Source: Propionibacteriaceae bacterium
GTDB lineage: Bacteria > Actinomycetota > Actinomycetes > Propionibacteriales > Propionibacteriaceae
Length of the DNA: 64,000 nt
Direction: 5' to 3'
NCBI GenBank assembly: GCA_009780915.1
Contig: WQZD01000001.1
Location: forward strand, 124,001 to 188,000
Position numbers and translations under genes: made by a program. Below, in pieces: positions 8,447 to 16,658 of this stretch. The notes below the pieces were generated by a model. That model was not told the DNA's origin and did no database searches. It saw only the letters and a list, made by a program, of their open reading frames with translations. The first letter of the stretch is position 1. The number at the start of each line of letters is the position of its first letter.

Positions 8447-10078
8447 ATGGACACTCTGTACGACGCGGTGATCGTCGGCGGCGGGCCTGCGGGCCTGACC
8501 GCCGCGATCTACCTGGCCAGGGCGCGGTATCGCGTCCTGGTGGTGGAGAAGGATGTCATCGGCGGACAGATCACGATCACCGCCGACGTGGTCAACTACC
8601 CCGGCATCGTGCGCGCCTCCGGCGAGGAGATCACCTCGCACATGCGCCAGCAGGCCATCAACTTCGGCGCGGAGTTCCTCGCCGCCGAGGTGACGGGGTA
8701 CGACATGGGCGCGCCCGTGCGTACCGTACGTACCACGACGGGCGACCTGCGCTGTTTCGGGATCATCCTGGCGGTCGGAGCATCGCCCAAGACCGTCGGT
8801 TTCGTCGGCGAAGCCGAGTTCAAGGGCCACGGCGTGGCGTACTGCGCCACCTGCGACGGTGAATTCTTCACCGGCTTGGACGTGTTCGTCGTCGGCGGAG
8901 GGCTGGCGGCCGCCGAGGAGGCCATCTTCCTGACCACCTACGCCCGCCACGTCACCATCCTCATCCGGCGCGACGAGTTCCGTTGTCCTGGCTCCGTGGT
9001 GGAGAAGGTCGAGGCCAACCCGAAGATCACCGTACGCTACAACACGGTCATCGACGAGGTGACTGGCGACTCGGTCCTGCGTACGGCCCGGCTGCGCTCC
9101 ACCCTGGATGGCACGACCGAGGACTACGCCCCGCCGGCGGGGGAGACCTTCGGGGTCTTCGTGTTCGCCGGGTACGCCCCCGCGACCGCCGGGGTACGGG
9201 ATCTGGTGGATCTCGACGACGCCGGCTACATCCTGACCGACGCCGCGTTGAAGACGAAGGTCGACGGGGTCTACGCCGCAGGCGACGTGCGTCCCAAGAC
9301 GCTGCGGCAGATGGTCACGGCCACGTCAGACGGCGCCATCGCCGCCACCGAACTCGAGCGCTATATCTCGCACATGCGGGAGGAGACCGGGCTCACCCCC
9401 GAGCAACCGGCAGGGATGCCCGTGGCGCAAGCCGCCGCGCCGGTCACGGAACCAACCGCGGGCGCCGACGCGACGTCCGAGGGCGGGTTCTCGCAAGAGA
9501 TCCGCGACCAACTGACCCTGCTCTTCTCGAAGATGGAGTCCCCGATCGAATTGAGGGCACATCTCGACGACAGGGACGTCTCGGCGGAACTGAGGGGTTT
9601 CTTGACCGAACTGGTCTCCTTCTCGGACAAACTCACGCTGACCATCGCCGATCCGGGCGAGGGTCTCGCGCCCTGCGTGTCGGTGTGGAAGGACGGGAGG
9701 CCCACGGGCGTGGGATTCCACGGAGTTCCAGGCGGACACGAGTTCAACTCGTTCGTGATCGGGTTGTACAACGCCGCAGGTCCGGGGCAGGCCCTCGACG
9801 AGGCCACCACTGCGCGGATCGCCGCCATCACGGCGCCGATCGACATCAAGGTGTTCGTGTCCTTGTCCTGCACGATGTGTCCGACGACTGTCATGTCGGC
9901 CCAGCACATCGCCACGCTGAGCCCGAATGTCACGGCTGAGGCGTTCGACCTGAACCACTTCCCAGCGTTGCGCCAGCAGTACTCGGTCATGTCCGTGCCC
10001 TGCATGGTCGTCAACGACGCGGATGTGCATTTCGGCAAGATGAGTGTCACCCAGGTCCTCGACGCCCTCGGCTACTGA
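8447..10078 (+). CDS. AhpF-like peroxiredoxin reductase with reversed domain order
   Basis: The protein is 543 aa. Residues 1-310 are a thioredoxin-reductase-like FAD/NAD(P)H module: FAD motif GGGPAG (11-16), redox pair C133-A-T-C136, second dinucleotide motif GGGLAAAEEA, and the ATG-type motif YAAGDVRPKTLRQ near 276-288. A linker (about 315-345) leads to a tandem thioredoxin-fold module like the AhpF N-terminal domain, with disulfide C475-T-M-C478 (usual AhpF: CHNC). Enterobacterial AhpF has the thioredoxin-like module first and the reductase second. The expected flow is NAD(P)H to FAD to C133/C136 to C475/C478 to AhpC. Start is ATG 8447, directly behind ahpC. No frameshift is seen, so the order is real rather than an assembly join. 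Confidence 0.9.
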   Translation: MDTLYDAVIVGGGPAGLTAAIYLARARYRVLVVEKDVIGGQITITADVVNYPGIVRASGEEITSHMRQQAINFGAEFLAAEVTGYDMGAPVRTVRTTTGDLRCFGIILAVGASPKTVGFVGEAEFKGHGVAYCATCDGEFFTGLDVFVVGGGLAAAEEAIFLTTYARHVTILIRRDEFRCPGSVVEKVEANPKITVRYNTVIDEVTGDSVLRTARLRSTLDGTTEDYAPPAGETFGVFVFAGYAPATAGVRDLVDLDDAGYILTDAALKTKVDGVYAAGDVRPKTLRQMVTATSDGAIAATELERYISHMREETGLTPEQPAGMPVAQAAAPVTEPTAGADATSEGGFSQEIRDQLTLLFSKMESPIELRAHLDDRDVSAELRGFLTELVSFSDKLTLTIADPGEGLAPCVSVWKDGRPTGVGFHGVPGGHEFNSFVIGLYNAAGPGQALDEATTARIAAITAPIDIKVFVSLSCTMCPTTVMSAQHIATLSPNVTAEAFDLNHFPALRQQYSVMSVPCMVVNDADVHFGKMSVTQVLDALGY

Positions 10079-10118
10079 GCACTCCCGTGCCCCCCGCTGT
10101 GCCGTCTGATCTCGGCGC

Positions 10119-10168
10119 GGGGGCGCGAACTGCTGATTTCTACCCGAAAAGCGACAGTTCGTGCCCCC
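10119..10168. repeat. Long inverted repeat (terminator or REP-like element)
   Basis: Arms GGGGGCGCGAACTG and CAGTTCGTGCCCCC pair over 14 positions with a single G-U, around a 22-nt loop. It begins 41 bp after the ahpF-like stop. The long arms could serve as a terminator, but there is no T-run, and the whole 50-bp unit has the look of a dispersed palindromic element. Copy number elsewhere in the genome cannot be judged here. Confidence 0.5.
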
Positions 10169-10232
10169 GACGATGCCCACACCTCGCCGATAATTTATGT
10201 TAACGATTAAACTAAAATAAACGAAAGATGCG

Positions 10233-10262
10233 GTGACAAACGGGGGCAATGTCGAGTACTAT
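10233..10262 (+). promoter_or_regulatory. Candidate promoter for the 10.3-10.8 kb transcript
   Basis: GTGACA and TACTAT are separated by 18 bp, a fair match to a sigma-70-type promoter, just after an AT-rich tract (10190-10225). It would start transcription near 10269, ahead of a region with hairpins and a strong terminator but no convincing gene. Confidence 0.35.
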
Positions 10263-10268
10263 TGGCAT

Positions 10269-10750
10269 ATCAACACATGGTCATAGTGAGACGAGGTGGA
10301 TTCACACCGGCCATGATGCCACATGATAGTAGCGGACCAACGACCATGGACGACAGCGCAGGGATGCTGCGCTGGAACATCTTCCTCAGATCAGACACAG
10401 AAGAATGACAGTCATGCGACATGGTCGAATGTCCGCACCCGAGTCAGGATTGGAGGTGGCGAAGGATGATGGCGCTGGTGGACGTCACTGCGGTTCGTGC
10501 GTGCCTGACTTCGTCCGGCTCCATGACGCGTCTCAAGATTTCTCCGTCCGGCTCCATGTCGGGCCGCGTGGCCCGACGTGATCCCCAGTTCGAGTCAGAC
10601 CTCCCATGGCCTTCGCCCAGGCCTCGACCGGTGGTACGCCGACCGCCTGCCCGTACGGGCATGGCGCCTGCGACACCCCCTTCCACTGGCGCGGCGATAC
10701 TGATCAGACGATGGCGCAGAGCGTCTTGATCCTCGCCGGACACGGAGAAC
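10269..10750 (+). ncRNA. Possible structured RNA, no recognised family
   Basis: This stretch lacks a credible protein gene on either strand. On the plus strand it shows local structure: a 14-nt unit CGTCCGGCTCCATG repeated at about 10508 and 10547, a perfect hairpin GTCGGGCC-gcgt-GGCCCGAC near 10558-10577, a self-complementary TGCCCGTACGGGCA near 10648, and a bulged stem GATCAGACG...CGTCTTGATC near 10700-10732. It ends at the strong hairpin at 10751. It does not resemble tmRNA, RNase P RNA or SRP RNA. A 55-codon ORF (10414-10581) lies inside but has no ribosome-binding site. An untranslated RNA is one reading; decayed sequence is another. Confidence 0.3.
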
Positions 10751-10790
10751 AAGAAGTCCGTCTCACTGTGATTAGTGAGACGGACTTCTT
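10751..10790. terminator. Strong bidirectional terminator
   Basis: A perfect 17-bp stem (AAGAAGTCCGTCTCACT with its complement) closes a 6-nt loop. The stem has A-rich and T-rich bases at its feet, as expected for a terminator that works on both strands. It separates the 10.3-10.7 kb region from the minus-strand gene ending at 10862. Confidence 0.8.
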
Positions 10791-10861
10791 ACATATGTCC
10801 CGGACCTCAGGATCGATTCCATCACCCGGGTGTGGTCGGACCTGAGAGATCCGAGCCGGGT

Positions 10862-11044
10862 TCAGCGACCGAGCAAGCGGTCCAGAAAGCCCTTGGAGGA
10901 GTTGGCGGCGGCGATCTCGTCGGGGGTGTGCTTGCCGTCGCACCACTGGCCCTTGGGGACGGTGGCTTTGACTTGGGCGATGTGCTGGCCGCAGCCAGCC
11001 CAGGTGGTCTTGCCGCAGACGTTACATGTCACAGGACGACACAT
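10862..11044 (-). CDS. Small conserved Cys-rich protein
   Basis: This 60-aa protein starts MCRPVTCNVCGKTTWAGCGQ. Three short Cys motifs (C2, C7/C10, C18) and a later Cys-His (WCDGKH) suggest a small zinc-binding knuckle. Similar 'CxxxCGKTTWxGCGxH' mini-proteins are common in Actinobacteria and other phyla with no known function. The ATG at 11044 has a strong upstream AAAGGAAC sequence; an ATG 24 bp further out lacks one. The gene may be co-transcribed with the CoA-disulfide reductase gene, whose stop is 51 bp upstream on the same strand, which would place it in the sulfur-stress unit. Confidence 0.7.
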   Translation of the reverse strand: MCRPVTCNVCGKTTWAGCGQHIAQVKATVPKGQWCDGKHTPDEIAAANSSKGFLDRLLGR

Positions 11045-11095
11045 GGGGGTTCCTTTCGGTAGGTGCAATGAGGAGTGACCACGCGGGTGCGTGGA

Positions 11096-12775
11096 TCACA
11101 CAAGGATCGTGCCAGCGTCACGTCCAAGCCAGGCTCTGAGGGTCAACATGCCCCCGGAGAAGGTCGCGGAGTCGAATCCCGCCGCCACGAGGACGCGGTG
11201 GGCGATGTACGAGCGCATCCCCGATTGGCAGATGACCGCCACCGGGCGTCCAGCCGCCAACTGCCGTACCTCGTCCACGCGGCCGCGCAACTGGGTGTGC
11301 GCGATGTTGACCGCCTCCGGAAGGTGTCCGGTCGCGAACTCGGCGGGGGAGCGCACGTCGAGGAGGAGGACCTCCTCGGAGCGCGCCCAGTCGAGTTGCT
11401 CGGGGTGCCACAGCCGCGTCTGTCCGGTCATGATGTTGTCCGCGACCAGGCCGACCATGGTGACCGGGTCCTTGGCCGAGCCGTACGGCGGGGAGTAGCA
11501 CAGGTCGAGATCGATCAGGGCGGGCGCCGTCAATCCGGCGCGGATCGCCGTGGCGAGCACGTCGATGCGCTTGTCGACCCCATCTTCGCCCACGCCTTGG
11601 GCGCCGAGGATCTCTCCGGTGTCCAGGTTGATGTGGACGACCAGGTGCATCTGCTTGCTGCCGGGGAAATACCCCGCGTGAGAGCCGGGGTGGGTATGGA
11701 TCGTGGTGTACGCCCGTCCCGCCTCGTCCAGCGCGGCGCGGTTGGCACCGGTCATGGCGGCGGTGAGGGCGCCCACACGGACGATGGCCGTGCCGACCGG
11801 GCGAGGGATCGCCCGGGGCGGGAAGGCCCCTCCCAAGACGTCGGCCACCAAGCGGCCCGCACGGTTGGCGGGACCGGCGAGTTGGATCGGGCGGCGCTTG
11901 CCGGTGATCGCGTCGACGCTCAGGGTGGCGTCGCCCACCGCGTACACATGGGGAAGGTTCGTGTGCCCGTGGTCGTCCACGATCACGAACCCGCGCTCGC
12001 AGGCCAGCCCGGCCTCGGCGAAGACGGTGGTGTCCGGGGTGCCCCCGACGGCGAGGATGACGACGTCGGCCGTGACCGACGTCTGGTCCGAGAGCTCGAC
12101 GGTGGCTTGGCCGTGGTCGTCCACGACGGCGGTGGCGCCCACCGACTCGCGCACGTCCATGCCCAGGCGTCGCATCTCCTCGGCGACGAGCCAGGCCATC
12201 TCCTTCTCCAGGGGAGGCAGGACGTGGGGGGCGAACTCGACCACGGTGACGGCCAGTCCACGCGCGGCCAGGGCTTCGGCGGCTTCGACACCGATGAATC
12301 CGGCGCCGAGCACGACGGCTCGACCGGCCCCTTCCATGGCCAGGTCCCGGAGGGCCTTGGCGTCGTCGACCGTCCGCAACGTCCTCACACGAGGATGGTC
12401 GAGGCCGGGGATGGGGGGTTTGGCCGGCAGGGCGCCGGGGGAGAGGATGAGGGCGTCGTACGCCAACTCCTCCACGCCGGAGGCGGAGGACACGGACACG
12501 CGATGGGCGTCGGCGTCGAGGCCGACCACCGTGTGGCCGATCCGTACATCCAGGTTGAGGGAGGCTGCGAGCGACGCGGGGGTCTGCAAGAGCAGGGCCG
12601 ACTCGTCGGTGATCTCACCGCTGACGAAGTACGGCAGACCGCAGTTGGCGAAGGAGACATAGGGGCCGCGTTCCAAGACGATGATGGACGCGGCTTCGTC
12701 CAGGCGGCGCAAGCGGGCGGCGGCGGACATTCCACCGGCCACTCCTCCGACGACGACGTACTTGTGTTGAACCAT
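11096..12775 (-). CDS. CoA-disulfide reductase fused to rhodanese (CoADR-RHD)
   Basis: The product is 559 aa. Residues 1-450 form an FAD/NAD(P)H disulfide reductase of the single-cysteine class: GGVAGGMSAAARLRRLDE at the FAD site and the redox cysteine C45 in SFANCGLPYF. The C-terminal 90 residues are a rhodanese domain with active-site C516 in VICQSGMRSY. Family members reduce CoA disulfide, CoA persulfide or polysulfide. The ATG at 12775 is ten bases from a CsoR/CstR-like operator shared with the divergent sulfide:quinone reductase gene. The expected role is handling of persulfides made when sulfide is oxidised. Confidence 0.92.
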   Translation of the reverse strand: MVQHKYVVVGGVAGGMSAAARLRRLDEAASIIVLERGPYVSFANCGLPYFVSGEITDESALLLQTPASLAASLNLDVRIGHTVVGLDADAHRVSVSSASGVEELAYDALILSPGALPAKPPIPGLDHPRVRTLRTVDDAKALRDLAMEGAGRAVVLGAGFIGVEAAEALAARGLAVTVVEFAPHVLPPLEKEMAWLVAEEMRRLGMDVRESVGATAVVDDHGQATVELSDQTSVTADVVILAVGGTPDTTVFAEAGLACERGFVIVDDHGHTNLPHVYAVGDATLSVDAITGKRRPIQLAGPANRAGRLVADVLGGAFPPRAIPRPVGTAIVRVGALTAAMTGANRAALDEAGRAYTTIHTHPGSHAGYFPGSKQMHLVVHINLDTGEILGAQGVGEDGVDKRIDVLATAIRAGLTAPALIDLDLCYSPPYGSAKDPVTMVGLVADNIMTGQTRLWHPEQLDWARSEEVLLLDVRSPAEFATGHLPEAVNIAHTQLRGRVDEVRQLAAGRPVAVICQSGMRSYIAHRVLVAAGFDSATFSGGMLTLRAWLGRDAGTILV

Positions 12776-12784
12776 GAGCCCAGT

Positions 12785-12800
12785 ATACCCTAGGGGGTAT
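12785..12800. promoter_or_regulatory. CsoR/CstR-like operator between divergent sulfur genes
   Basis: ATACCC-TAGG-GGGTAT is a perfect 6-4-6 inverted repeat, the architecture of CsoR-family operators, including the persulfide sensor CstR. It sits in the 55-bp gap between the starts of the CoADR-rhodanese and sulfide:quinone reductase genes, so one site could control both. No CsoR-family regulator gene is present in the window. Confidence 0.7.
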
Positions 12801-12830
12801 CCGTACACGGCACATTGGAGTGAAGAAAAT

Positions 12831-14285
12831 ATGGCCAAACTAGTGATATTGGGCGCGGGTGTTGCGGGGCACACCGCTGCTCTCCACGCGAAAAGAATGC
12901 TGGGTTCCCACCACGACGTGATCGTCGTGTCGCCCAACTCGAACTGGAACTGGATCCCATCCAACATCTGGGTGGGAGTCGGAAAGATGCCTGTCAGCAA
13001 GGTCGTCTTCCCGCTGGCGCCGGTCTACAAGAAGAAGGGGATCGACTTCCATCAGGCGCGCGCCGTCGAGATCCATCCCGAGGGCAGTGACGCTCACCAG
13101 CGCGGGTACGTCGTCGCCGAGTCCACCAAGGCTGGGCAGGAGGGCACCCGTGAGGAGATCGAGTACGACTATCTCATCAACTGCACCGGCCCCAAGCTGA
13201 ACTTCGGTGCGACCGAAGGACTGGGCCCTGAAGGAAACTCCTTGTCAGTGTGCACATCGGCGCACGCGGAGGAGACATCCAAGCACCTCGCCGCCGCCAT
13301 CGAGCGCATCAAGGCGGGGGAGAAGATGCGGTTCGTCGTGGGCACCGGCCATGGCACCTGCACCTGCGAAGGCGCCGCCTTCGAGTACACCTTCAACCTC
13401 GATTTCGCCCTGCGCGAGGCCGGGGTGAGGGACAAGGCCGAGGTCGTGTACCTGACCAACGAGGCCCAACTCGGCGACTTCGGCGTGGGCGGGCTGATTT
13501 TCACCCAGCAGGGTTTCCAGACCACGTCCAAATTGTGGACGGAGTCCTTCTTCCGTGAGCGTGGGATCCAGGCGATCCTCGGGGCGCACTGCACGAAGGT
13601 GGAGCCGGGAGTGGTCCATTACGAGCAACTCGACGGCTCCTTCCACGAGCTCAGCTTCGATTTCGCCATGCTCCTGCCTCCCTTCCGGGGCGCGGACCTC
13701 AAGGCGTACGACCGCGAGGGCAACGACATCTCGGACAAGGTGTTCAACCCCGCGGGCTTCCTGAAGGTCGACGCGAACTACGCCGCGGGCGGGTACGAGA
13801 ACTGGCGTGCGGAGGACTGGCCCAAGACGTACCAGTCGCCGATGTACGACAACATCTTCGCCGCAGGCATCGCCTTCGCGCCGCCGCATCAGATCTCTCA
13901 GCCGCGCACCTCCCCCAACGGGACGGTCATCACGCCCGCGCCTCCGCGTACGGGCATGCCCTCCGGCATGATCGCCAAGGCCGTGGTCCAGACCATCGTC
14001 GACCGCGTCAAGGGCGTCGGGGCCCCCGCGCACGAGGCGCCGATGACGGGTATGGGGGCCGCGTGCGTGGCGTCCGCCGGCATGAGCTTCCTGGGCGGGT
14101 CCGCCGCCGCGATGACGATGCACCCTGTCGTCCCCGACTGGCAGAAGTACCCCAACACCGGGCGCGACCTGAAGGGCACCTCCGGCGAGATCGGCCTGGC
14201 CGGTCACTGGATGAAGCACCTGCTCCACGTCCTGTTCCTGTACAAGGCCAAGGCGCGCCCCTTCTGGTGGATCATCCCAGAATGA
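12831..14285 (+). CDS. Sulfide:quinone oxidoreductase
   Basis: The 484-aa flavoprotein starts MAKLVILGAGVAGHTAALHAK, with GAGVAG as the FAD-binding loop. It oxidises sulfide and passes electrons to the quinone pool. Cysteines in family-typical places are C118 (INCTGPKLNF), C141 and C177/C179 (GHGTCTCEGAAFEY). The last residues (HMKHLLHVLFLYKAKARPFWWIIPE region) are an amphipathic helix suited to membrane attachment. The ATG at 12831 follows GGAG by ten bases; upstream codons would cross the operator. It is divergent from CoADR-rhodanese and followed by a 52-aa protein, together forming a sulfide detoxification unit. Confidence 0.9.
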   Translation: MAKLVILGAGVAGHTAALHAKRMLGSHHDVIVVSPNSNWNWIPSNIWVGVGKMPVSKVVFPLAPVYKKKGIDFHQARAVEIHPEGSDAHQRGYVVAESTKAGQEGTREEIEYDYLINCTGPKLNFGATEGLGPEGNSLSVCTSAHAEETSKHLAAAIERIKAGEKMRFVVGTGHGTCTCEGAAFEYTFNLDFALREAGVRDKAEVVYLTNEAQLGDFGVGGLIFTQQGFQTTSKLWTESFFRERGIQAILGAHCTKVEPGVVHYEQLDGSFHELSFDFAMLLPPFRGADLKAYDREGNDISDKVFNPAGFLKVDANYAAGGYENWRAEDWPKTYQSPMYDNIFAAGIAFAPPHQISQPRTSPNGTVITPAPPRTGMPSGMIAKAVVQTIVDRVKGVGAPAHEAPMTGMGAACVASAGMSFLGGSAAAMTMHPVVPDWQKYPNTGRDLKGTSGEIGLAGHWMKHLLHVLFLYKAKARPFWWIIPE

Positions 14286-14335
14286 TGGTCGACCGTCCCC
14301 TCCCCATCCACCAACTTTTTGTGAAAGGAATCGAC

Positions 14336-14494
14336 ATGAGTGACATCGATCCTCAGTCCCAGCAGTCCGTCATGGCTGCCCCACTGCCCACGCCGGCCAC
14401 GCTCAAGCATCGGAAGAACCTGTTCTATCAGTTGCTCCGCTTCGCCGCGATCAATGTGAAGATGATTCGGGTCATCGGGTCGTCCCACCACTAG
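14336..14494 (+). CDS. Small protein co-transcribed with sulfide:quinone reductase
   Basis: This 52-aa protein lies 50 bp behind the sulfide:quinone reductase gene and has its own ribosome-binding site (AAAGGA). The first half is acidic and polar. The second half, LPTPATLKHRKNLFYQLLRF and the following AAINVKMIRVI, is basic and amphipathic, ending in GSSHH. It has no Cys. The sequence looks conserved and purposeful rather than random. A membrane-surface partner or stabiliser of the reductase is possible, but there is no direct evidence for a function. Confidence 0.65.
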   Translation: MSDIDPQSQQSVMAAPLPTPATLKHRKNLFYQLLRFAAINVKMIRVIGSSHH

Positions 14495-14530
14495 GTCGCG
14501 ACCTGGACTTGGCCCCTCGGAACCGTCGGG

Positions 14531-15058
14531 TCAGCGCCGTTTCTGGCGGTCCTCACGTGCGAGAATGTCCTCCACCGGACGAAACAGCCACGAGTCGACC
14601 GCCAGGAACGGCTTTTTCATGATCAGCAGCCACACCCCGCAGGCCCCCAACGCGAGGTCGCGCACGATCTCCCAGGGGTACTGGGCCATGGCTTTCGCGT
14701 GGTCGACCGGACCGCCGTTGCCGAAACATCCGCAGTCGATGGAGATGCCGCGGACCCACACGCTGGTGATGGCGACGATGAAGACGAGCATCAGCGCGGC
14801 ACCCATCGCCCCCATGACGCGGGTGAACAGCCCGATCACGAGCAGCAGTCCCAGGGCCATCTCGGCGAAGGGCAGAGAGTACCCGATGAATTGGGCGACC
14901 TCGTAGGACACGATCTGGTACGCCAGGGCGGCCTGGACGGAGGACTCAAGGTTCCCCATCTTGCTCGCGCCGGCCCAGATCAGGACGATCCCGAGCACCA
15001 GGCGCGCGGCCAGTGAGACCCAGTTCTTCCATGCTCGCATATCAACATTCAGGCTCAT
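14531..15058 (-). CDS. DoxX/MauE-type redox membrane protein
   Basis: The 175-aa product has four predicted membrane segments, beginning with WVSLAARLVLGIVLIWAGASK, the classical DoxX/MauE opening. A conserved CGCFGN motif lies in the loop before the last helix (SIDCGCFGNGGPV), giving a pair of cysteines near the membrane surface. MauE/DoxX proteins assist disulfide chemistry or thiosulfate/quinone reactions. In Actinobacteria this type often sits with a DsbA-like thioredoxin, which is not present here. Lying tail-to-tail with the sulfide oxidation genes hints at a shared sulfur or thiol role. Confidence 0.85.
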   Translation of the reverse strand: MSLNVDMRAWKNWVSLAARLVLGIVLIWAGASKMGNLESSVQAALAYQIVSYEVAQFIGYSLPFAEMALGLLLVIGLFTRVMGAMGAALMLVFIVAITSVWVRGISIDCGCFGNGGPVDHAKAMAQYPWEIVRDLALGACGVWLLIMKKPFLAVDSWLFRPVEDILAREDRQKRR

Positions 15059-15196
15059 GAGTTCATCGTAGTACGTGAGTATGACAAGGGCCGACTTGTG
15101 AGATCAGCCAGGATCAACCAGAAGATGATCAACAAAGTGGCGTGGTTTTCACGGGCGGGCCTTAGGCGAAGCCGCGTCCTCCAGAAGGTGAGAGCG

Positions 15197-16462
15197 TCAA
15201 TCGATGTGTCCGAGGAGTTTGAGGAACCCGGACTCGGTGATGATGGGAATAGAGTAGTCGGCCGCCTTCCTGGCCTTCGTAGACAGGCTGTCAGGATCTG
15301 CTGCCACGACGACGGACACCTTCTTTGTCACGCCGGGATGTGGATGGAGGCCCGCAGCCACGGCGATCCGCTCCAGGTCCTCTCGCGAGCGGGACATTTC
15401 TCCGGTGAACACCACCCAGTCCCCAGGGTGCAACTGGAACCCCGAGAGTGAGCGAGGGGGTGTGGTTGGCACTCGACCGGCGACATCCTGCTCCCGCTCA
15501 TGGCACCATTCTTGGTCGAGGGCAGTACGAACGCTCTCGGCGCCGAAGCCGAGGAGTTCCGCCACCAGCACCAGATCGGCGAACTCGGAGTCGGTGACCT
15601 CGCCATCGGCCTTGGCCACGCGAGCCACCGCGTTGAGATAGTCGGTGTTCAGGCGAATGGCAGTCGCCCGGTCAATGCCGAGATCCGAGGCCAGTCGGAC
15701 CAGCTCGTCTGCCTCTCGTGCTGAAAGCACGCGGTCGATCAACGCTGAATCGAGCAAGGCAAGATAGGTGTTGTGCTCGTCTGGCCCACTGACCGGTGGG
15801 AGTCGTTCGGCCAGCCGGTTCAGGTAATGCACGGTGTGGGAGGTGGCGTGGCCGCGATGGACGCACGTCACGCCACGGTATGGAAGGGAGGGCAAGCTGA
15901 TGGAGGCGAGGCGGTTACCGACATCGATCTGCGACCCGAAAGTGGCGAATCCGCCGAACGCGGGCATGAGGTGCTGGAGCAGGGCAGCGGTGGCGCGTGC
16001 GTCGGCCAATGCGGAGTGAGCCGCTTCGTTGACGACGCCGACTTGTCCGCAGCATGCTTCCAGATTGCGTGGTGCCTTTGGCAGAACCTGGGCTGACAAG
16101 CGCATTGTACATAGACAGGATTCGGAGGGGATGAGGGTGTCGAGAAATCCCGCACGGCGGTACTCGGCTTCAATGAAGGCGGCATCGAAGCGGACGTTGT
16201 GTCCAACGATGACACGATCGCGGAGGACTTCCGCGAGATCGCCTGCGATGTCGAAGAAGTGGGGGGCGTCGAGCACATCGCGTGCGGAGATGTGATGGAT
16301 GTCGGCGCTTCCCAAGTCACGGTCAGGGTTGAGGAGGGTGGACCACTCACCCTCCACCGACCCGTCGAAGCGTAAGCCGACGGCGGCGATCTCGATGATC
16401 CGGTTGTTGTTGACTGTCAAGCCAGTGGTTTCCGTATCGATGACGGCGTACCCGTAGGTCAT
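15197..16462 (-). CDS. DEDDh 3'-5' exonuclease with TerB-like middle and C-terminal BRCT domain
   Basis: The 421-aa product begins MTYGYAVIDTETTG. Exonuclease motifs are D9/E11 (DTETTG), D93 (HNVRFDAAF) and H149/D154 (HSALADARA), the DnaQ/epsilon pattern. The middle (about 255-320) has a helix bundle with the TerB-like signature KADGEVTDSEF. The C-terminus is a BRCT domain starting DWVVFTGEMSRSREDLERIA. This fusion is common in Actinobacteria and is thought to act in DNA repair or proofreading. The ATG at 16462 has GGTGAG eight bases upstream; 13 upstream codons of open frame have no family match. Confidence 0.9.
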   Translation of the reverse strand: MTYGYAVIDTETTGLTVNNNRIIEIAAVGLRFDGSVEGEWSTLLNPDRDLGSADIHHISARDVLDAPHFFDIAGDLAEVLRDRVIVGHNVRFDAAFIEAEYRRAGFLDTLIPSESCLCTMRLSAQVLPKAPRNLEACCGQVGVVNEAAHSALADARATAALLQHLMPAFGGFATFGSQIDVGNRLASISLPSLPYRGVTCVHRGHATSHTVHYLNRLAERLPPVSGPDEHNTYLALLDSALIDRVLSAREADELVRLASDLGIDRATAIRLNTDYLNAVARVAKADGEVTDSEFADLVLVAELLGFGAESVRTALDQEWCHEREQDVAGRVPTTPPRSLSGFQLHPGDWVVFTGEMSRSREDLERIAVAAGLHPHPGVTKKVSVVVAADPDSLSTKARKAADYSIPIITESGFLKLLGHID

Positions 16463-16658
16463 CTCCTGCTCACCTTTCTGATAATCTGGTTGGCCATCCA
16501 ACCGGTCACGTACTCCACTGGCCGGATCGATGCATGAGCCGTTCCGTTCGTGGTGGGGCGGTCACGATTGGGCATGGGCCAATTCTATGGTGCGTCACCG
16601 ACATAACGCCGATGTGGGCAGAGCTGCGTTTTCCCAGGCTTGTGGATAGCAGAGAAAA

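Noticed and set aside
10421-10752. Two ~102-codon ORFs on opposite strands
   Set aside because: Neither has a ribosome site, hydrophobic core or similarity; the DNA is better read as a structured or decayed region.
11075-12793. 572-codon plus-strand open frame
   Set aside because: Antisense to the CoA-disulfide reductase/rhodanese gene; composition typical of a high-GC shadow.
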